Shown here: in pieces, positions 26,713 through 36,145 of the stretch
Position numbering within the stretch: position 1 is the first letter of the stretch
How the letters are laid out: each line of letters begins with the position of its first letter
Source: UBA6627 sp965248675
GTDB lineage: Bacteria > Chloroflexota > Dehalococcoidia > UBA2979
Reading direction: 5' to 3'
DNA: 64,000 nucleotides
Assembly: GCA_965248675.1 (NCBI GenBank)
Contig: CBDFJZ010000007.1
Location: forward strand, 1 to 64,000
Notes under the pieces: generated by a model
What the model was told of the DNA's origin: nothing
The model's database searches: none
What the model saw: the letters and a program-made list of their open reading frames with translations, nothing else
Position numbers and translations under genes: made by a program

Positions 26713-28431
26713 ATGACCACCGAGACCACCACCACAACCGCGACCAGCAGTAACGGCGCCGAAGCCCCCGAAGAAACCATCGCCGGCGCGCTCCTGCTCG
26801 CCCGCTCGCTCAAGCAGCAGGGCGTTGACTACATGTTCGGCGTCGTCGGCTTCCCGGTCGGGGAGCTCGCCGCCTATGCCCAGGAAGAGGGCATCAAGTA
26901 CGTCGGCATGCGCAACGAGCAGGCCGCCTCCTATGCGGCCCAGGCCGCCAGCTACCTGGTTGGCCGTCCCCAGGCCTGCATCGTCGTCTCCGGCCCCGGC
27001 GTCGTTCACGGCCTCGCCGGCCTCGCCAACGCCAAGTGGAACTGCTGGCCGATGATCTTGATTGGCGGTGCCTCAGCCGTCAATCAGAACGGCATGGGCG
27101 CCTTTCAGGAAGACAACCAGGTTGAAATGGCCCGCCCCCACACCAAGTACGCTCATGCCCTCGATCGCCCCGACCGCATCCCCTACTACGTCGAGCAGGC
27201 GGTTCGCACCTCGATCTACGGTCGCCCCGGCCCCGCCTACCTCGACGCTCCCGATGACATCCTGACCGCCGAAATCCCGCTTTCCGCGGTGAGGGCGGTC
27301 CCGGTCGTCCCGGACCCGCCGAGGCCCGGCGTCCCGAAGCGCGACATCCAGGCAGCGCTCGCCGCGCTGAAGTCCGCCGAACGCCCGCTCGTCATCGTCG
27401 GCAAGGGCATGGCCTGGGCGCGCGCCGAGAACGAGGTGCGCGAGCTGATCGAGAAGACCCAGCTCCCGTTCCTTCCGACGCCCATGGGCAAGGGTGTGAT
27501 CGACGACGACCACCCGCTGGCGATCTCGCCGGCGCGCACGCTCGCCCTTCGCGAAACGGACGTCGTGCTGCTCCTGGGTGCGCGCCTGAACTGGATCCTT
27601 CACTTCGGCAGGCCACCGCGCTGGGCCGAGGATGTCCGGATCATCCAGGTCGACATCGCGGCCGAGGAGATCGGCACCAACATCCCCACGGAGGTCGCCC
27701 TCGTGGGTGACGGCGCCGCGGTCGTCGCCCAGCTCAACCAGGCCGTCGACGAGGACGGCTGGCAGTACCCCGGCGAGACCACCTGGCGCTCGCAGCTCCA
27801 GGCGAAGGTCGCGGAGAACGTCGAGGTGAGCGCCCAGCTGATGGCCGACGAATCGGTGCCGATGAACTACTACCGTCCGCTCCAGGCGATCCGCGACACG
27901 TTGCCCGAGGACACGATCATCGTCTCCGAGGGCGCTGGGACGATGGACATCGGTCGCACGGTGCTCCCGAACCACGGCGCTCGCACCCGCCTCGACGCGG
28001 GCAGTTACGGCACCATGGGCGTGGGCCTCGGCTTCGCGATCGGCGCCTCGGTCGCCAACCCTGGGAAGCGCATCGTCACGCTCGAGGGCGACGCCGCCTT
28101 CGGCTTCTCCGGCATGGAGTACGAGACGATGGTCCGCCACAACCTGCCGATCACGACCGTGATCCTCAACAACAACGGCATCGGCGGCCACCCATCAGAG
28201 CTCCCCGAGGACCGCGACCCGTCGCCCGGCGCCTTCCACCCGGACGCCCGCTACGAGCGGATCGCCGACATGTTTGGCGGGCGCGGCTACTACGTCACCG
28301 AGCCCGACGAACTCGAGCCTGCGCTGAGCGAAGCCAACTCCGGCGAGGGCCCAGCGATCGTGCATATCCGTATCGATCCGCGGGCCGGTCGCAAGCCGCA
28401 ACAGTTCGGCTGGCACACGCCGACCAACTGA
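26713..28431 (+). CDS. Thiamine-diphosphate enzyme, 2-hydroxyacyl-CoA lyase / oxalyl-CoA decarboxylase type
   Basis: A 572-residue ThDP enzyme with three domains. The Glu that activates ThDP is in MRNEQAASYAAQAA (about residue 64). The central domain (about 190-340) contains VIVGKGMAWARAENEV. The Mg/ThDP motif is LEGDAAFGFSGMEYET, followed by LNNNGIGGH (about 460-495). GGASAVNQNGMGAFQEDNQ and YGRPGPAYLDAPDDIL are characteristic of the 2-hydroxyacyl-CoA lyase/oxalyl-CoA decarboxylase branch. It would cleave 2-hydroxyacyl-CoA to formyl-CoA plus aldehyde or decarboxylate oxalyl-CoA. The next gene is a CoA-transferase, a pairing known for both routes. Confidence 0.85.
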   Translation: MTTETTTTTATSSNGAEAPEETIAGALLLARSLKQQGVDYMFGVVGFPVGELAAYAQEEGIKYVGMRNEQAASYAAQAASYLVGRPQACIVVSGPGVVHGLAGLANAKWNCWPMILIGGASAVNQNGMGAFQEDNQVEMARPHTKYAHALDRPDRIPYYVEQAVRTSIYGRPGPAYLDAPDDILTAEIPLSAVRAVPVVPDPPRPGVPKRDIQAALAALKSAERPLVIVGKGMAWARAENEVRELIEKTQLPFLPTPMGKGVIDDDHPLAISPARTLALRETDVVLLLGARLNWILHFGRPPRWAEDVRIIQVDIAAEEIGTNIPTEVALVGDGAAVVAQLNQAVDEDGWQYPGETTWRSQLQAKVAENVEVSAQLMADESVPMNYYRPLQAIRDTLPEDTIIVSEGAGTMDIGRTVLPNHGARTRLDAGSYGTMGVGLGFAIGASVANPGKRIVTLEGDAAFGFSGMEYETMVRHNLPITTVILNNNGIGGHPSELPEDRDPSPGAFHPDARYERIADMFGGRGYYVTEPDELEPALSEANSGEGPAIVHIRIDPRAGRKPQQFGWHTPTN

Positions 28432-28481
28432 GGAGACGCGAACAGCAAGCGAGCACGAGCGACTCCCCGAGGAGATCCGCC

Positions 28482-29729
28482 ATGACCACTCAGCAGATGC
28501 GTCAAGCGACGCCGACCACGGCGCTGGAAGGTGTGCGCATCCTCGACATGACCCAGTACGAGGCGGGGACCTCGTGCACCCAGGCGCTCGCCTGGCTCGG
28601 CGCCGACGTGGTCAAAGTGGAGCCACCGACCTACGGGGATCCGGGGCGCCGGGTCCGCCAGGGTCAGGGGAACTCGCCCTACTTCCTCAACTGGAACAGC
28701 AACAAGCGCAGCATCGTACTGGACCTGGCGCAGCCGGAGGGGCGGCAGCTCCTCCTCGACATGGCGCCGCACTACGACGTGTTCGTGGAGAACTACGGGC
28801 CTGGCGTCGTCGAGAAGCTCGATGTCGGCTACGAGGTGATGAAGCAGGTGAACCCGGGCATCATCTACGCGCAGCTGAAGGGCTTCGGCACCTTCGGCCC
28901 CTACTCCGACTACAAGTGCTACGACATGGTCGCGCAGGCGGCCGCGGGCGCCTTCTCGGTCACCGGCGAGGTGGATGGTCCGCCGATGCGACCCGGCCCG
29001 ACCACCGGCGACGCCGGCACCGGCGTGCAGCTCGCGCTCGCAATCACGGCCGCCTACGTACAGAAGCAGCGCACCGGCGAGGGCCAGCACATCGAGATCT
29101 CGATGCAGGAGGCGATGACCTACTTCATGCGCACCCAGATCTCCGGCGGCGCCGACTGGGGCAACGCCGTCGCGCCGCGGCGCGGCAACGGCCCCACGGC
29201 GACGGTGAACCTCTACCCCTGCGCGCCCTCGGAACCTGACGCTGATGGTAAGCTGGGTCCGAACGATTACGCGTACATCATGTGCGTCACGACTCGGATG
29301 TGGGACTCGCTCGCGACCGCGATCGGACAGCCCGAGCTGGCCGTCGATCCGCGCTTTGAGACCGGCGAGGATCGCGTGGAGCACGCGGACGCGCTCTACG
29401 AGATCCTCGTCGAATGGACCCGCAAGCACACGAAGCACGAGGTGATGAGCATCCTCGGCGAGGCCGGGGTGCCGGTCAGCAAGAACTTCGATACCCGCGA
29501 CCTGTTCGCCGACGAGCACCTGAACGAGCGTGGCTTCGTGCACACACTCGATCACCCCGAGCACGGCGAGATCCGCCTGCTCGGCTTCGCCCCGAGGATG
29601 TCCGCGAGCTACGTCCCCATCCGCCACGGCCCGATCATGGGCGAGCACTCGGACGAGGTCTTGCGCGACGACCTCGGGATCAGCGACGACCGCCTCGAGG
29701 AGCTGCACGGGAAAGGTGTGGTTTCGTAG
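28482..29729 (+). CDS. CaiB/BaiF (class III) CoA-transferase
   Basis: A 415-residue family III CoA-transferase. LEGVRILDMTQYEAGTSCTQ and LAWLGADVVKVEPPTYGDP form the CoA-binding start, and YDVFVENYGPGVVEKLDVG follows. The catalytic Asp is in DYKCYDMVAQAAAG (about residue 148), and GEGQHIEISMQEAM is also standard. It would move CoA between carboxylates, for example formyl-CoA to oxalate or a 2-hydroxyacid. It begins 50 bases after the ThDP lyase gene, with AGGAG upstream, so the two probably make a CoA-activation/lyase module. Confidence 0.88.
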   Translation: MTTQQMRQATPTTALEGVRILDMTQYEAGTSCTQALAWLGADVVKVEPPTYGDPGRRVRQGQGNSPYFLNWNSNKRSIVLDLAQPEGRQLLLDMAPHYDVFVENYGPGVVEKLDVGYEVMKQVNPGIIYAQLKGFGTFGPYSDYKCYDMVAQAAAGAFSVTGEVDGPPMRPGPTTGDAGTGVQLALAITAAYVQKQRTGEGQHIEISMQEAMTYFMRTQISGGADWGNAVAPRRGNGPTATVNLYPCAPSEPDADGKLGPNDYAYIMCVTTRMWDSLATAIGQPELAVDPRFETGEDRVEHADALYEILVEWTRKHTKHEVMSILGEAGVPVSKNFDTRDLFADEHLNERGFVHTLDHPEHGEIRLLGFAPRMSASYVPIRHGPIMGEHSDEVLRDDLGISDDRLEELHGKGVVS

Positions 29730-29885
29730 GCCCGACCCTGGCCGCGCGGCGTCGTGGATATGGGCGCTCATGGCTCCGGAGGGCACTCCACTATTGGCGC
29801 GACACATTATGGCGGTAGGCTGACCACGACGGTTACGGTCGGCGCGCGAACGCGCTGGGGCGGTGGCTGACGGCGGGGGAGCGGA

Positions 29886-31767
29886 TTGGCCGGCATGATC
29901 CCGCGACTGCTGCGTCGACCATCGCTGGTGCTATTAACCGGCGCCGCGATCGTCTTCGCGCTGATTGCCCAGGGCTCGATTAGCGCCCAGCAGCAGATCA
30001 CGGTCGTCGAGCTACCGCCCGTCCCGGAGCGCGAGCTTCAGACTGCCCCCGGCGATCCGATCCGCGTCATCATCAGCCTCCAGGGTCGCGTGGTGCCGGA
30101 CCTGCCTCCAGCCGCGAAAGCCGTCGAGAAGGCTCGCCGCGGCTCAGGACGCGTTGATCGCCACCCACGGCCAGGGGCTCACCGTCCATCGTCGTTACAG
30201 CAGCGTGCCCGCCCTCGCCGCCACCGTCAGCCCCGCCGTCCTCGACGCGCTCCGCCTCAATCCCAACGTCGTCGCCGTCGACCCCGACCGCCTCGAGGCG
30301 CTCCAGCTCGTCGAGGGCCGCGCGCTGATGCGTGTGGACGACGTCCACATCGCCGGCGTCACCGGCTCCGGCGTCATCGCCGCCGTGATCGACACCGGCG
30401 TCGACTTCGATCACCCGGACATCGCCGACGACCTGGTCGGAGAGGCGTGCTTCGTCTCCGCGATCACCACTGGCCCCGGCAATCAGCGGCGCCCCGGCGG
30501 CTGCGCCGACGGCGCAGAAACCGGCAGTGGGCCCGGCTCCGCTGACGATCAGGACGGCCACGGCACCTCCACGAGCGGGATCATCACCTCGGGCGGCGTC
30601 GTTGCGCCGGTCGGCGTCGCTCCGGACGCCTCGATCTTCGCCTACAACGTGTTCGGCCCATTCTCCGGCGCGCTCGATTCCGACATCCTCGCCGCCCTCA
30701 ACGACATCAACGACCACCAGCCGGGCGTCCAACTAGTCAACATGAGCCTCGGAGGCGGCCTGTTCTCGAGCGACTGCTCGTCCGAGAGCACGTCGATTGC
30801 CACGACCATCTCCGAGCTGCGGATGCGCGGCACGGCGGTGTTCGTTGCCTCCGGGAACGGCGCCAGCTCCACCGGGATCAGCTTCCCTTCCTGCATCACG
30901 CCGGCGATCAGCGTTGGCATGGTCTACGCCGCGAGCATCGGCGGCGTCCAGTTCGGCCGCTTCCCCTTCACCGTCTGCACCGATTCCACCACCGCCGCCG
31001 ATCAGATCGTCTGCCTCTCCAACTCGACCGCCGGCACCGACACCAACATCGAGCCGCTGCTCGACCTGCTCGGTCCCAGTTACTGCGCGCAGGTCCCAGA
31101 CCTTGCGGGCGGTCAGACGACGAATAGCGTGCCCGGCTGCTTCGGCGGCACCTCGGCCGCCACGCCCTACGCCGCTGGTGTCGCCGCGCTGCTGCTCTCC
31201 AACGACGGCACGCTGACCGTGCAGCAGATCGAAGACGCCCTCGAGGACACCGGCGTCCCGCGCCTGGACTCGAGGAACAGCGAGGTCACGCCGCGCGTGG
31301 ACGCCCTGGGGGCGTTCGCGTCCACCAACGTGGCGCTCGCCATACTGCTGCAGAACGAGGCCGTCGACTTCGGTACGGTCGACCTCGGGGCCTCGGTCCA
31401 GACGAACGTCACCGGCGACACGATCGACCTTCGTAACATCGGTTCGGACGACATCGACGTTGTCATCGAGTACGTGATTGCCGGCGCCAATTGTGGCACC
31501 ACAACCACCGACTGGGCCGCCGCCACGACGGGTAACGCTGGTACCGATATCTTCGCCATGCAGGCCACCCTCGACGCCGGCTCGTCGTTCGTCGGCATCC
31601 CGACCAGCGGCAACGTCGAGCTGCCGGGCAGCCCGGTCGCCTCGCCCGTGTCGCCCGCAGGAGCGGTGGTGTCTCTCGATCTCGTCCTCGAGATGCCGAC
31701 CAGCTCGACGCACCCGACCGCCTGCACGGTTCAGCTCCTGGTCACGGCGGTTGCCGCCGGTCCGTAA
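29886..31767 (+). CDS. Secreted subtilisin-like serine protease with one frameshift in the propeptide
   Basis: An S8 peptidase. A signal segment (VLLTGAAIVFALIAQGSISA) and an I9-like propeptide come first. One extra G near 30137 shifts the frame inside the propeptide (AVEK then LAAAQDALIATHG). The catalytic domain is complete: Asp in VIDTGVDFDHPDI, His in DGHGTSTSGI, oxyanion Asn in VASGNGAS and Ser in GGTSAATPYAAG. After about residue 465 a C-terminal beta-rich domain of about 150 residues follows, from VDFGTVDLGASVQ to the TAA. It resembles the small exported protein encoded next. This first gene of the surface locus may process its partners. Confidence 0.85.
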
Positions 31768-31917
31768 CCAAGGCGCCCGTGAGAATTGATCACCCGTTCT
31801 TACGGAGAACTTGTGGCGCGTTCGCCTATCTGCTTTCATATGCTCGATTTACGGGTGAGCGCACGGATGCATCACCCTCGGAACGCACGGATGCACCTCG
31901 GATCAGGGGAACCGCTC

Positions 31918-32478
31918 GTGCGCGTCATCAGAGGATCAGTGAGAACGGCAGTGCTGGTCGCCCTCGGGCTCAGCATGCTGCTCGTCGGCATTGCGAATGC
32001 GGCGAGTTCGGGCGGTGCCACCGTGACCGTCCAGGCCAGCCAGCTCGCGATCAACGTCAACGACCCGGACGCTGACCTCGGTTCGCCCGCTGTCGGCGGC
32101 TTTGGAGATACAACATTCTCGGGTACCGGCGACGACCTCCAGTACACGAACAACGGCTCCATCACCTACGCCAGCGTCGGCATCAGCGCTCAAGAGATCG
32201 GTGGCGGAAGCACCGACGAGTGCGACGGCGCGGGCACCGACTGGAACCTCGTCGCGACCAGCCCTGGCACCGATGAGTTCATCCTCGCTGCCGACACCCT
32301 CGACACTCTCGCCACAAGTGTGGCCGTCCCTGAGGACAACTCGATCGTCGCCCTCCCCAGCAGCAGCACGGCTGCCACGCTTAGCCAGAACGTCGACCTG
32401 GAGATCGAACTCGGTACGGCGATCAGCTCGCTGGCGATAACCTGCACGATCAATCTCACGCTGACGGCGACCTCGTAA
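31918..32478 (+). CDS. Small exported beta-rich protein, candidate fibre or matrix subunit
   Basis: A 186-residue protein with a signal peptide (VLVALGLSMLLVGIANA, about residues 10-28) and a Thr/Ser/Asp-rich mature part, two Cys and no catalytic motif. Its mature region aligns by eye with the C-terminal domain of the adjacent subtilase: TDWNLVATSPGTDEF against TDWAAATTGNAGTDIF, then TLD, and endings with CTINLTLTA against CTVQLLVTA. I chose GTG 31918 because AGGGGA lies 8 bases upstream and it places the signal peptide at the N-terminus. The make-up is like small TasA/camelysin-type subunits that depend on SipW; this is inference. Confidence 0.7.
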   Translation: MRVIRGSVRTAVLVALGLSMLLVGIANAASSGGATVTVQASQLAINVNDPDADLGSPAVGGFGDTTFSGTGDDLQYTNNGSITYASVGISAQEIGGGSTDECDGAGTDWNLVATSPGTDEFILAADTLDTLATSVAVPEDNSIVALPSSSTAATLSQNVDLEIELGTAISSLAITCTINLTLTATS

Positions 32479-32520
32479 CTGGCTGAGCGCGTAACACAAA
32501 GAGGAGGGACCGGGCATCGT

Positions 32521-33201
32521 GTGATGTCCGGTCTTGCGTTTGTGCCGGTGCCCTCGCTGATGGATTACCCGGCCCCCGCAGCTCGTCTGCATCTCCGCCG
32601 CGTCGCTGCGTTCGCCGTGCTCCTGGTGATGATGCTCGCCGCCACCAGCATCCCGCCCTCGGTCTACGCCGGCCCTAGCCCAGCGATCTCGCCCAGTCGG
32701 ATTTCCGTGGACGGGGCGCTCGGCCAGGGCGAGGACATTCGCTTCCCGTCGCTCTCGATCGCCAACCTCGGAGACGAGGCTTCCGACTTCGTCGTCGAGC
32801 TCACCAACTTCTCCGACCAGAGCGAACTGCGTCCGCCGGATCTATGGTTCCAACTCGAGCCCACCCGCTTCAACCTCGAACCGGGCGCTACAGAGACCGT
32901 CAGCTTTCGCATGGAGATCCCGAGGGATGCCGAGCCGGGCGACTACCGCGTCCTGATCCGCGCCCGCGTGGAGGCGCCCAGCGACGGTTCAGGCGGCGCG
33001 GTCGTCAGCGCCGCCGTCGCCACCACGCTCACGTTCACGGTCGAAAATCGGGACTTTCACTTCTACGACCCGGTGGTCGACTTCTTCAGCGACCGCGCGC
33101 CGTTCTCCTACATTGGCCTCGCGCTGATCTTCGCTGCCGTGGCCGTCGAACTGTTCCGGCGGCGGTTCCGCATCTCGTTCGGAGTGCAGCGGAGGGAGTG
33201 A
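32521..33201 (+). CDS. Exported Ig-like protein with C-terminal membrane anchor
   Basis: A 226-residue protein with a signal segment at about 30-49 (AVLLVMMLAATSIPPSVYA) and one Ig-like/NEW3-like beta domain at about 60-160 (FVVELTNFSDQSE, FNLEPGATETVSFRMEIP, GDYRVLIRARVE). A transmembrane helix at about 197-215 (FSYIGLALIFAAVAVELF) is followed by a basic tail RRRFR. The topology is that of a membrane-tethered adhesion or assembly factor. A strong AGGAGGG precedes the GTG/ATG start pair (32521/32524). The 3' end overlaps the next gene. No enzyme motif is visible. Confidence 0.7.
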   Translation: MMSGLAFVPVPSLMDYPAPAARLHLRRVAAFAVLLVMMLAATSIPPSVYAGPSPAISPSRISVDGALGQGEDIRFPSLSIANLGDEASDFVVELTNFSDQSELRPPDLWFQLEPTRFNLEPGATETVSFRMEIPRDAEPGDYRVLIRARVEAPSDGSGGAVVSAAVATTLTFTVENRDFHFYDPVVDFFSDRAPFSYIGLALIFAAVAVELFRRRFRISFGVQRRE

Positions 33202-33719
33202 GCGGGCCGTACGCCGCAGCAACCATGCGAACCGCTGGCGTCACCTTCGTGATCGCACTCGTCGTCGGAGCGTTCTTCGTCCTCGACATTCGCTCCGCGC
33301 GCTCCGATACCGGCTCCGCCACCGCCACCGTCTCTGCCCACAACCCGAACCCGCTCGTGGTCGAGATCGTCGCGATCGAGCCCGACAGCTCGGTCGAGCT
33401 CGGGTCGCGCTTCCGCGTGATCGCCACCGTGACGAACAGCAGCGGGCAGCGTATGCACAGCGGCGAAGCGACGCTGCACGTCGCGATCGGTCCGTTGGTG
33501 ATCCTCACTGCCGACAACCTCGAGGTCCCCGGTCCGCTGGCCCGCAACTTTGGGGCGCTCAACGACGGCCGGACGAAGACCGCACGTTGGACCGTACAGG
33601 TCGATCCCGCCGCGGAGTTCGGCACCTACGTCGTCACCGTGGTCGCGACCGCGACGCTCGGGCGCGACGGCGATGCGGTCGAGGGCGAGGACTCGGCCGT
33701 GGTCGAGGTCGTTCCCTAG
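33198..33719 (+). CDS. Exported Ig-like (CARDB-like) protein
   Basis: A 173-residue protein with an N-terminal hydrophobic signal (VTFVIALVVGAFFVLD) and one beta-sandwich-like domain: LVVEIVAIEPDSSVELGSRF, VIATVTNSSGQRM, then WTVQVDPAAEFGTYVVTVVAT. This pattern (norm-seeking strands with NSSG and a GTY turn) is that of CARDB/NEW3-type Ig-like modules of surface proteins. The proposed GTG start overlaps the previous stop as GTGA; an ATG at 33225 is the alternative. It continues the surface locus. Confidence 0.65.
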   Translation: MSGPYAAATMRTAGVTFVIALVVGAFFVLDIRSARSDTGSATATVSAHNPNPLVVEIVAIEPDSSVELGSRFRVIATVTNSSGQRMHSGEATLHVAIGPLVILTADNLEVPGPLARNFGALNDGRTKTARWTVQVDPAAEFGTYVVTVVATATLGRDGDAVEGEDSAVVEVVP

Positions 33720-33991
33720 CACCTCCTGACCGGCGCGTCTGCATGGGCAGGCGGGCCCAACGCCGGCGTCTCAGACGCGCGCGGGTGTCTTCGGCGTAGG
33801 GACAGACCCGTAAGAGGCGCCCTCGATTCCGCTCGTCCGACATCGCGGCCTGACCTACTTCTTCGTGCCCGCCGTCAGCGATCCGTCAGCGCTGACAGCC
33901 TCCAGGGGGGTGGAAACGGAGAGCCCGGCCGAAGATCACGGCAGCGCAATGAAGCGCAGGAATGACAGTCCGCAAGGAAGGAGCCTGTCTT
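33720..33991 (+). other. Leader region before the exported 149-residue protein
   Basis: About 270 bases without a supportable gene inside an otherwise tightly packed locus. It contains a perfect 12-bp palindrome GTCAGCGCTGAC (33887-33898) and a purine-rich stretch near the AAGGAAGGAG ribosome site. The length suggests a separate promoter for the downstream gene. Confidence 0.4.
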
Positions 33992-34441
33992 ATGGGTTCA
34001 CTCAGACGAGGTCCGCTCACGCTGGTGCTCGCCGCCGTTGCCCTGTTCGCTGTTGGTGGTGCTGCGTTTACCGCGGCAAACACCACGCCGTTCCGCTCGG
34101 CTGGTGAGGACCTCACGGGTGTGATCTCCGGATTCACGATTTCCGGGATCACGTACAACTTGAACGGGGGCGACCCGTCGAACATTGACTCGGTGGTGTT
34201 CACCGCGCAGTCGGATCACGCTGGTCCATGGACGGCCTCGCTCGGCACGCTGGTGGGGCGCTTCACCGCGACCGCCCTGGCCTGGTACGTCTGCACGGAC
34301 GACGCCGGTGGTGCAGCCGCCGGTACCTACGTCGTCACCTGCGCCACGACAGGCGTCGGCTTCTTCTACGACGGCGTCACGGCTGAGACGCAGTTGGGGG
34401 TCACGGCCGCCGTCGAGTTCGACACGGTCCTGGTCCAGTAA
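33992..34441 (+). CDS. Small exported protein next to SipW-type peptidase, candidate major subunit
   Basis: A 149-residue protein with a signal peptide (LTLVLAAVALFAVGGAAFT, about residues 8-28) and a mature part rich in Thr, Gly and Val with two Cys (WYVCTDDAG, VVTCATTG) that could form a disulfide. No enzyme motif is visible. It has a strong ribosome site (AAGGAAGGAG) and its own long leader. A perfect hairpin separates it from the peptidase gene 82 bases downstream. Such an arrangement, with abundant subunit, attenuator and dedicated signal peptidase, is known from tasA/sipW-type loci. Function inferred from context. Confidence 0.7.
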   Translation: MGSLRRGPLTLVLAAVALFAVGGAAFTAANTTPFRSAGEDLTGVISGFTISGITYNLNGGDPSNIDSVVFTAQSDHAGPWTASLGTLVGRFTATALAWYVCTDDAGGAAAGTYVVTCATTGVGFFYDGVTAETQLGVTAAVEFDTVLVQ

Positions 34442-34465
34442 CGCTGGTTATCTAAGCTCCTCCCT

Positions 34466-34493
34466 CCCCTCGGGACCACGCGGTCCCGAGGGG
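34466..34493 (+). terminator. Perfect 12-bp hairpin between subunit gene and signal peptidase gene
   Basis: Arms CCCCTCGGGACC and GGTCCCGAGGGG enclose a 4-base loop (ACGC), 25 bases after the upstream stop. No T run follows, so it is better read as an attenuator or mRNA-stabilising stem than a full terminator. It would lower sipW expression relative to the upstream gene. Confidence 0.65.
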
Positions 34494-34522
34494 TGCGGGC
34501 GGACTGTTGATCGGCGCCCCAG

Positions 34523-36124
34523 ATGCGCAGTCGATCCACCGTCGGCAGGACTGGCGTCGTCGCCAGTCTGTTTTCGCTGTTTGCAGCGGGCGTTTTCTTG
34601 TGGCTGTTCGCCCCGACCAGCATCGGCGGCACGTTCTCCTACGTGATCGTCACCGGGAACAGCATGGCGCCCGGGCTGGTGACGGGGAACCTGGTGCTCC
34701 TCCGCACCGCCGGTGATTACGAGGTGGGCGACGCCGTCACCTACCGCCACCCGCAGCTCGGTCCCGTGCTCCACCGCATCGTCGCCGACGACGGTGAGCG
34801 ATTCACGCTTCGCGGTGACAACCGCGGCGGCGACGACGGCTACCAGCCGACGCGCGGCGATGTGATCGGGCGGCAGTGGATCGCGGTCCCGAAGGCGGGC
34901 CGCGTGATCCAGGAGCTGCAGCGTCCACGCAATCTCGCCCTGCTGATCGCGGCCACCGTGCTCGTCGGCGTGGCCGGCGGCGCCTCGTCGCGACGCCTCC
35001 GCCGAATGGGCCCCGGCGCTCGTCTCAACGCCGTTCGCTCGCGACGCGACCTCAGCGTGTACTCGCAGTCCGGGCGTCAGGCGCTGGTGCTCGGGCTCGG
35101 CCTGGCCGCCGGTTCGCTGACGCTGCTAGCGCTGTACACGGTCAGCGGCCCAACGCGGCAGGACACCGAGCCCGTCCCGTTTACCGAACGTGGCGAATTC
35201 TCGTACGGCGGTCAGATTACGGGCGGCGTCTACGACGAAGACCGCTTGACTGCGCCCCAGCCGCTTTACCGTCAGCTCACGGAAGAGCTGCCAGTCAACT
35301 TCAGCTACGAACTCACCGCGCCCGAGGCCGCGATCGAGAACGTGATCGGTACCGTTGAACTCGTCGTCGTTGTCGGTTCCGAAGACGGCTGGACGCGTAC
35401 CTTCGCGATTGAGCCCGTTACCCGCTTCGCCTCCGGCCAGCTCGAGGTTCAGACCACACTCGATCTCGCAGCCCTCGATCGCGATCTCGTGGCGATCTCC
35501 GAACAGACCGGCGTCGCGTCCGGTCTCTACGTCGTCGACGTGGTCGCCCGTGTCGAGGCCGCCGGTTCTGTCGACGGCCTTTCGTTCGAATCGAGCTACG
35601 AGCACTTTGCCCGGTTCCGCCTCGGCGCACTCGAGCTCAGATTCGATGGAACGCCGGAAGGGCTTGTGCTCGCTGAAAGTCGGAGCGTCCGCCGTCCGAT
35701 CACCGTCGCTCGCGTGCTCGATCTTCCGATGGTCCCGCTCAGCCTCGGCTACGCGCAGTTCCCCGCGATCGGCGCTGTCGGGCTGGGGGTTGCCGCGGGC
35801 CTGCTCTTCGCCGTTGCTCGTGTCACCAGCGCGACGCGGCGCCGCGGCGAGGCCGCCCGGATTCGCGCGGCCTACAGCATGCTGATCGTCGAGGTGGCGC
35901 AGGCGCGCGCTGCCTTCGGACCGCCGCCGCACGACGTCGGCCAGTTCGGTGACCTCGTGCGCCTCGCCAGCGCCGAGGGCCTGGCGATCATGCACCGTTC
36001 GAGCCCACGCGACGACGAGTACTTCGTCACCACCTCCGACCGGAGCTGGCGCTACGCGGTCACCAAGCCGCTGCCTGCCGTCACCACCCCGGCCGGCTCG
36101 TTGATCACCACCGGCGAGGGCTAA
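34523..36124 (+). CDS. SipW/archaeal-type signal peptidase I fused to a DUF5305-like domain
   Basis: A 533-residue membrane protein. Residues 1-150 are a type I signal peptidase of the SipW/ER/archaeal branch. They comprise an N-terminal TM, catalytic Ser in VTGNSMAPGL (about 47), His rather than Lys in GPVLHRIVADD (about 84) and the GDNRGGDD box (about 98). A TM follows at about 143-160, another at about 187-205, a ~200-residue exported beta-rich region (SYGGQITGGVYDEDRL, FSYELTAPEAAIENV, YEHFARFRL), a TM near 420-440 and a cytoplasmic tail. The second half matches what I know of DUF5305, found fused to or beside such peptidases in archaea. It would mature the small exported proteins of this locus. 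Confidence 0.85.
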   Translation: MRSRSTVGRTGVVASLFSLFAAGVFLWLFAPTSIGGTFSYVIVTGNSMAPGLVTGNLVLLRTAGDYEVGDAVTYRHPQLGPVLHRIVADDGERFTLRGDNRGGDDGYQPTRGDVIGRQWIAVPKAGRVIQELQRPRNLALLIAATVLVGVAGGASSRRLRRMGPGARLNAVRSRRDLSVYSQSGRQALVLGLGLAAGSLTLLALYTVSGPTRQDTEPVPFTERGEFSYGGQITGGVYDEDRLTAPQPLYRQLTEELPVNFSYELTAPEAAIENVIGTVELVVVVGSEDGWTRTFAIEPVTRFASGQLEVQTTLDLAALDRDLVAISEQTGVASGLYVVDVVARVEAAGSVDGLSFESSYEHFARFRLGALELRFDGTPEGLVLAESRSVRRPITVARVLDLPMVPLSLGYAQFPAIGAVGLGVAAGLLFAVARVTSATRRRGEAARIRAAYSMLIVEVAQARAAFGPPPHDVGQFGDLVRLASAEGLAIMHRSSPRDDEYFVTTSDRSWRYAVTKPLPAVTTPAGSLITTGEG

Positions 36125-36145
36125 CGGAGGCGGAGGCAACCGAAG

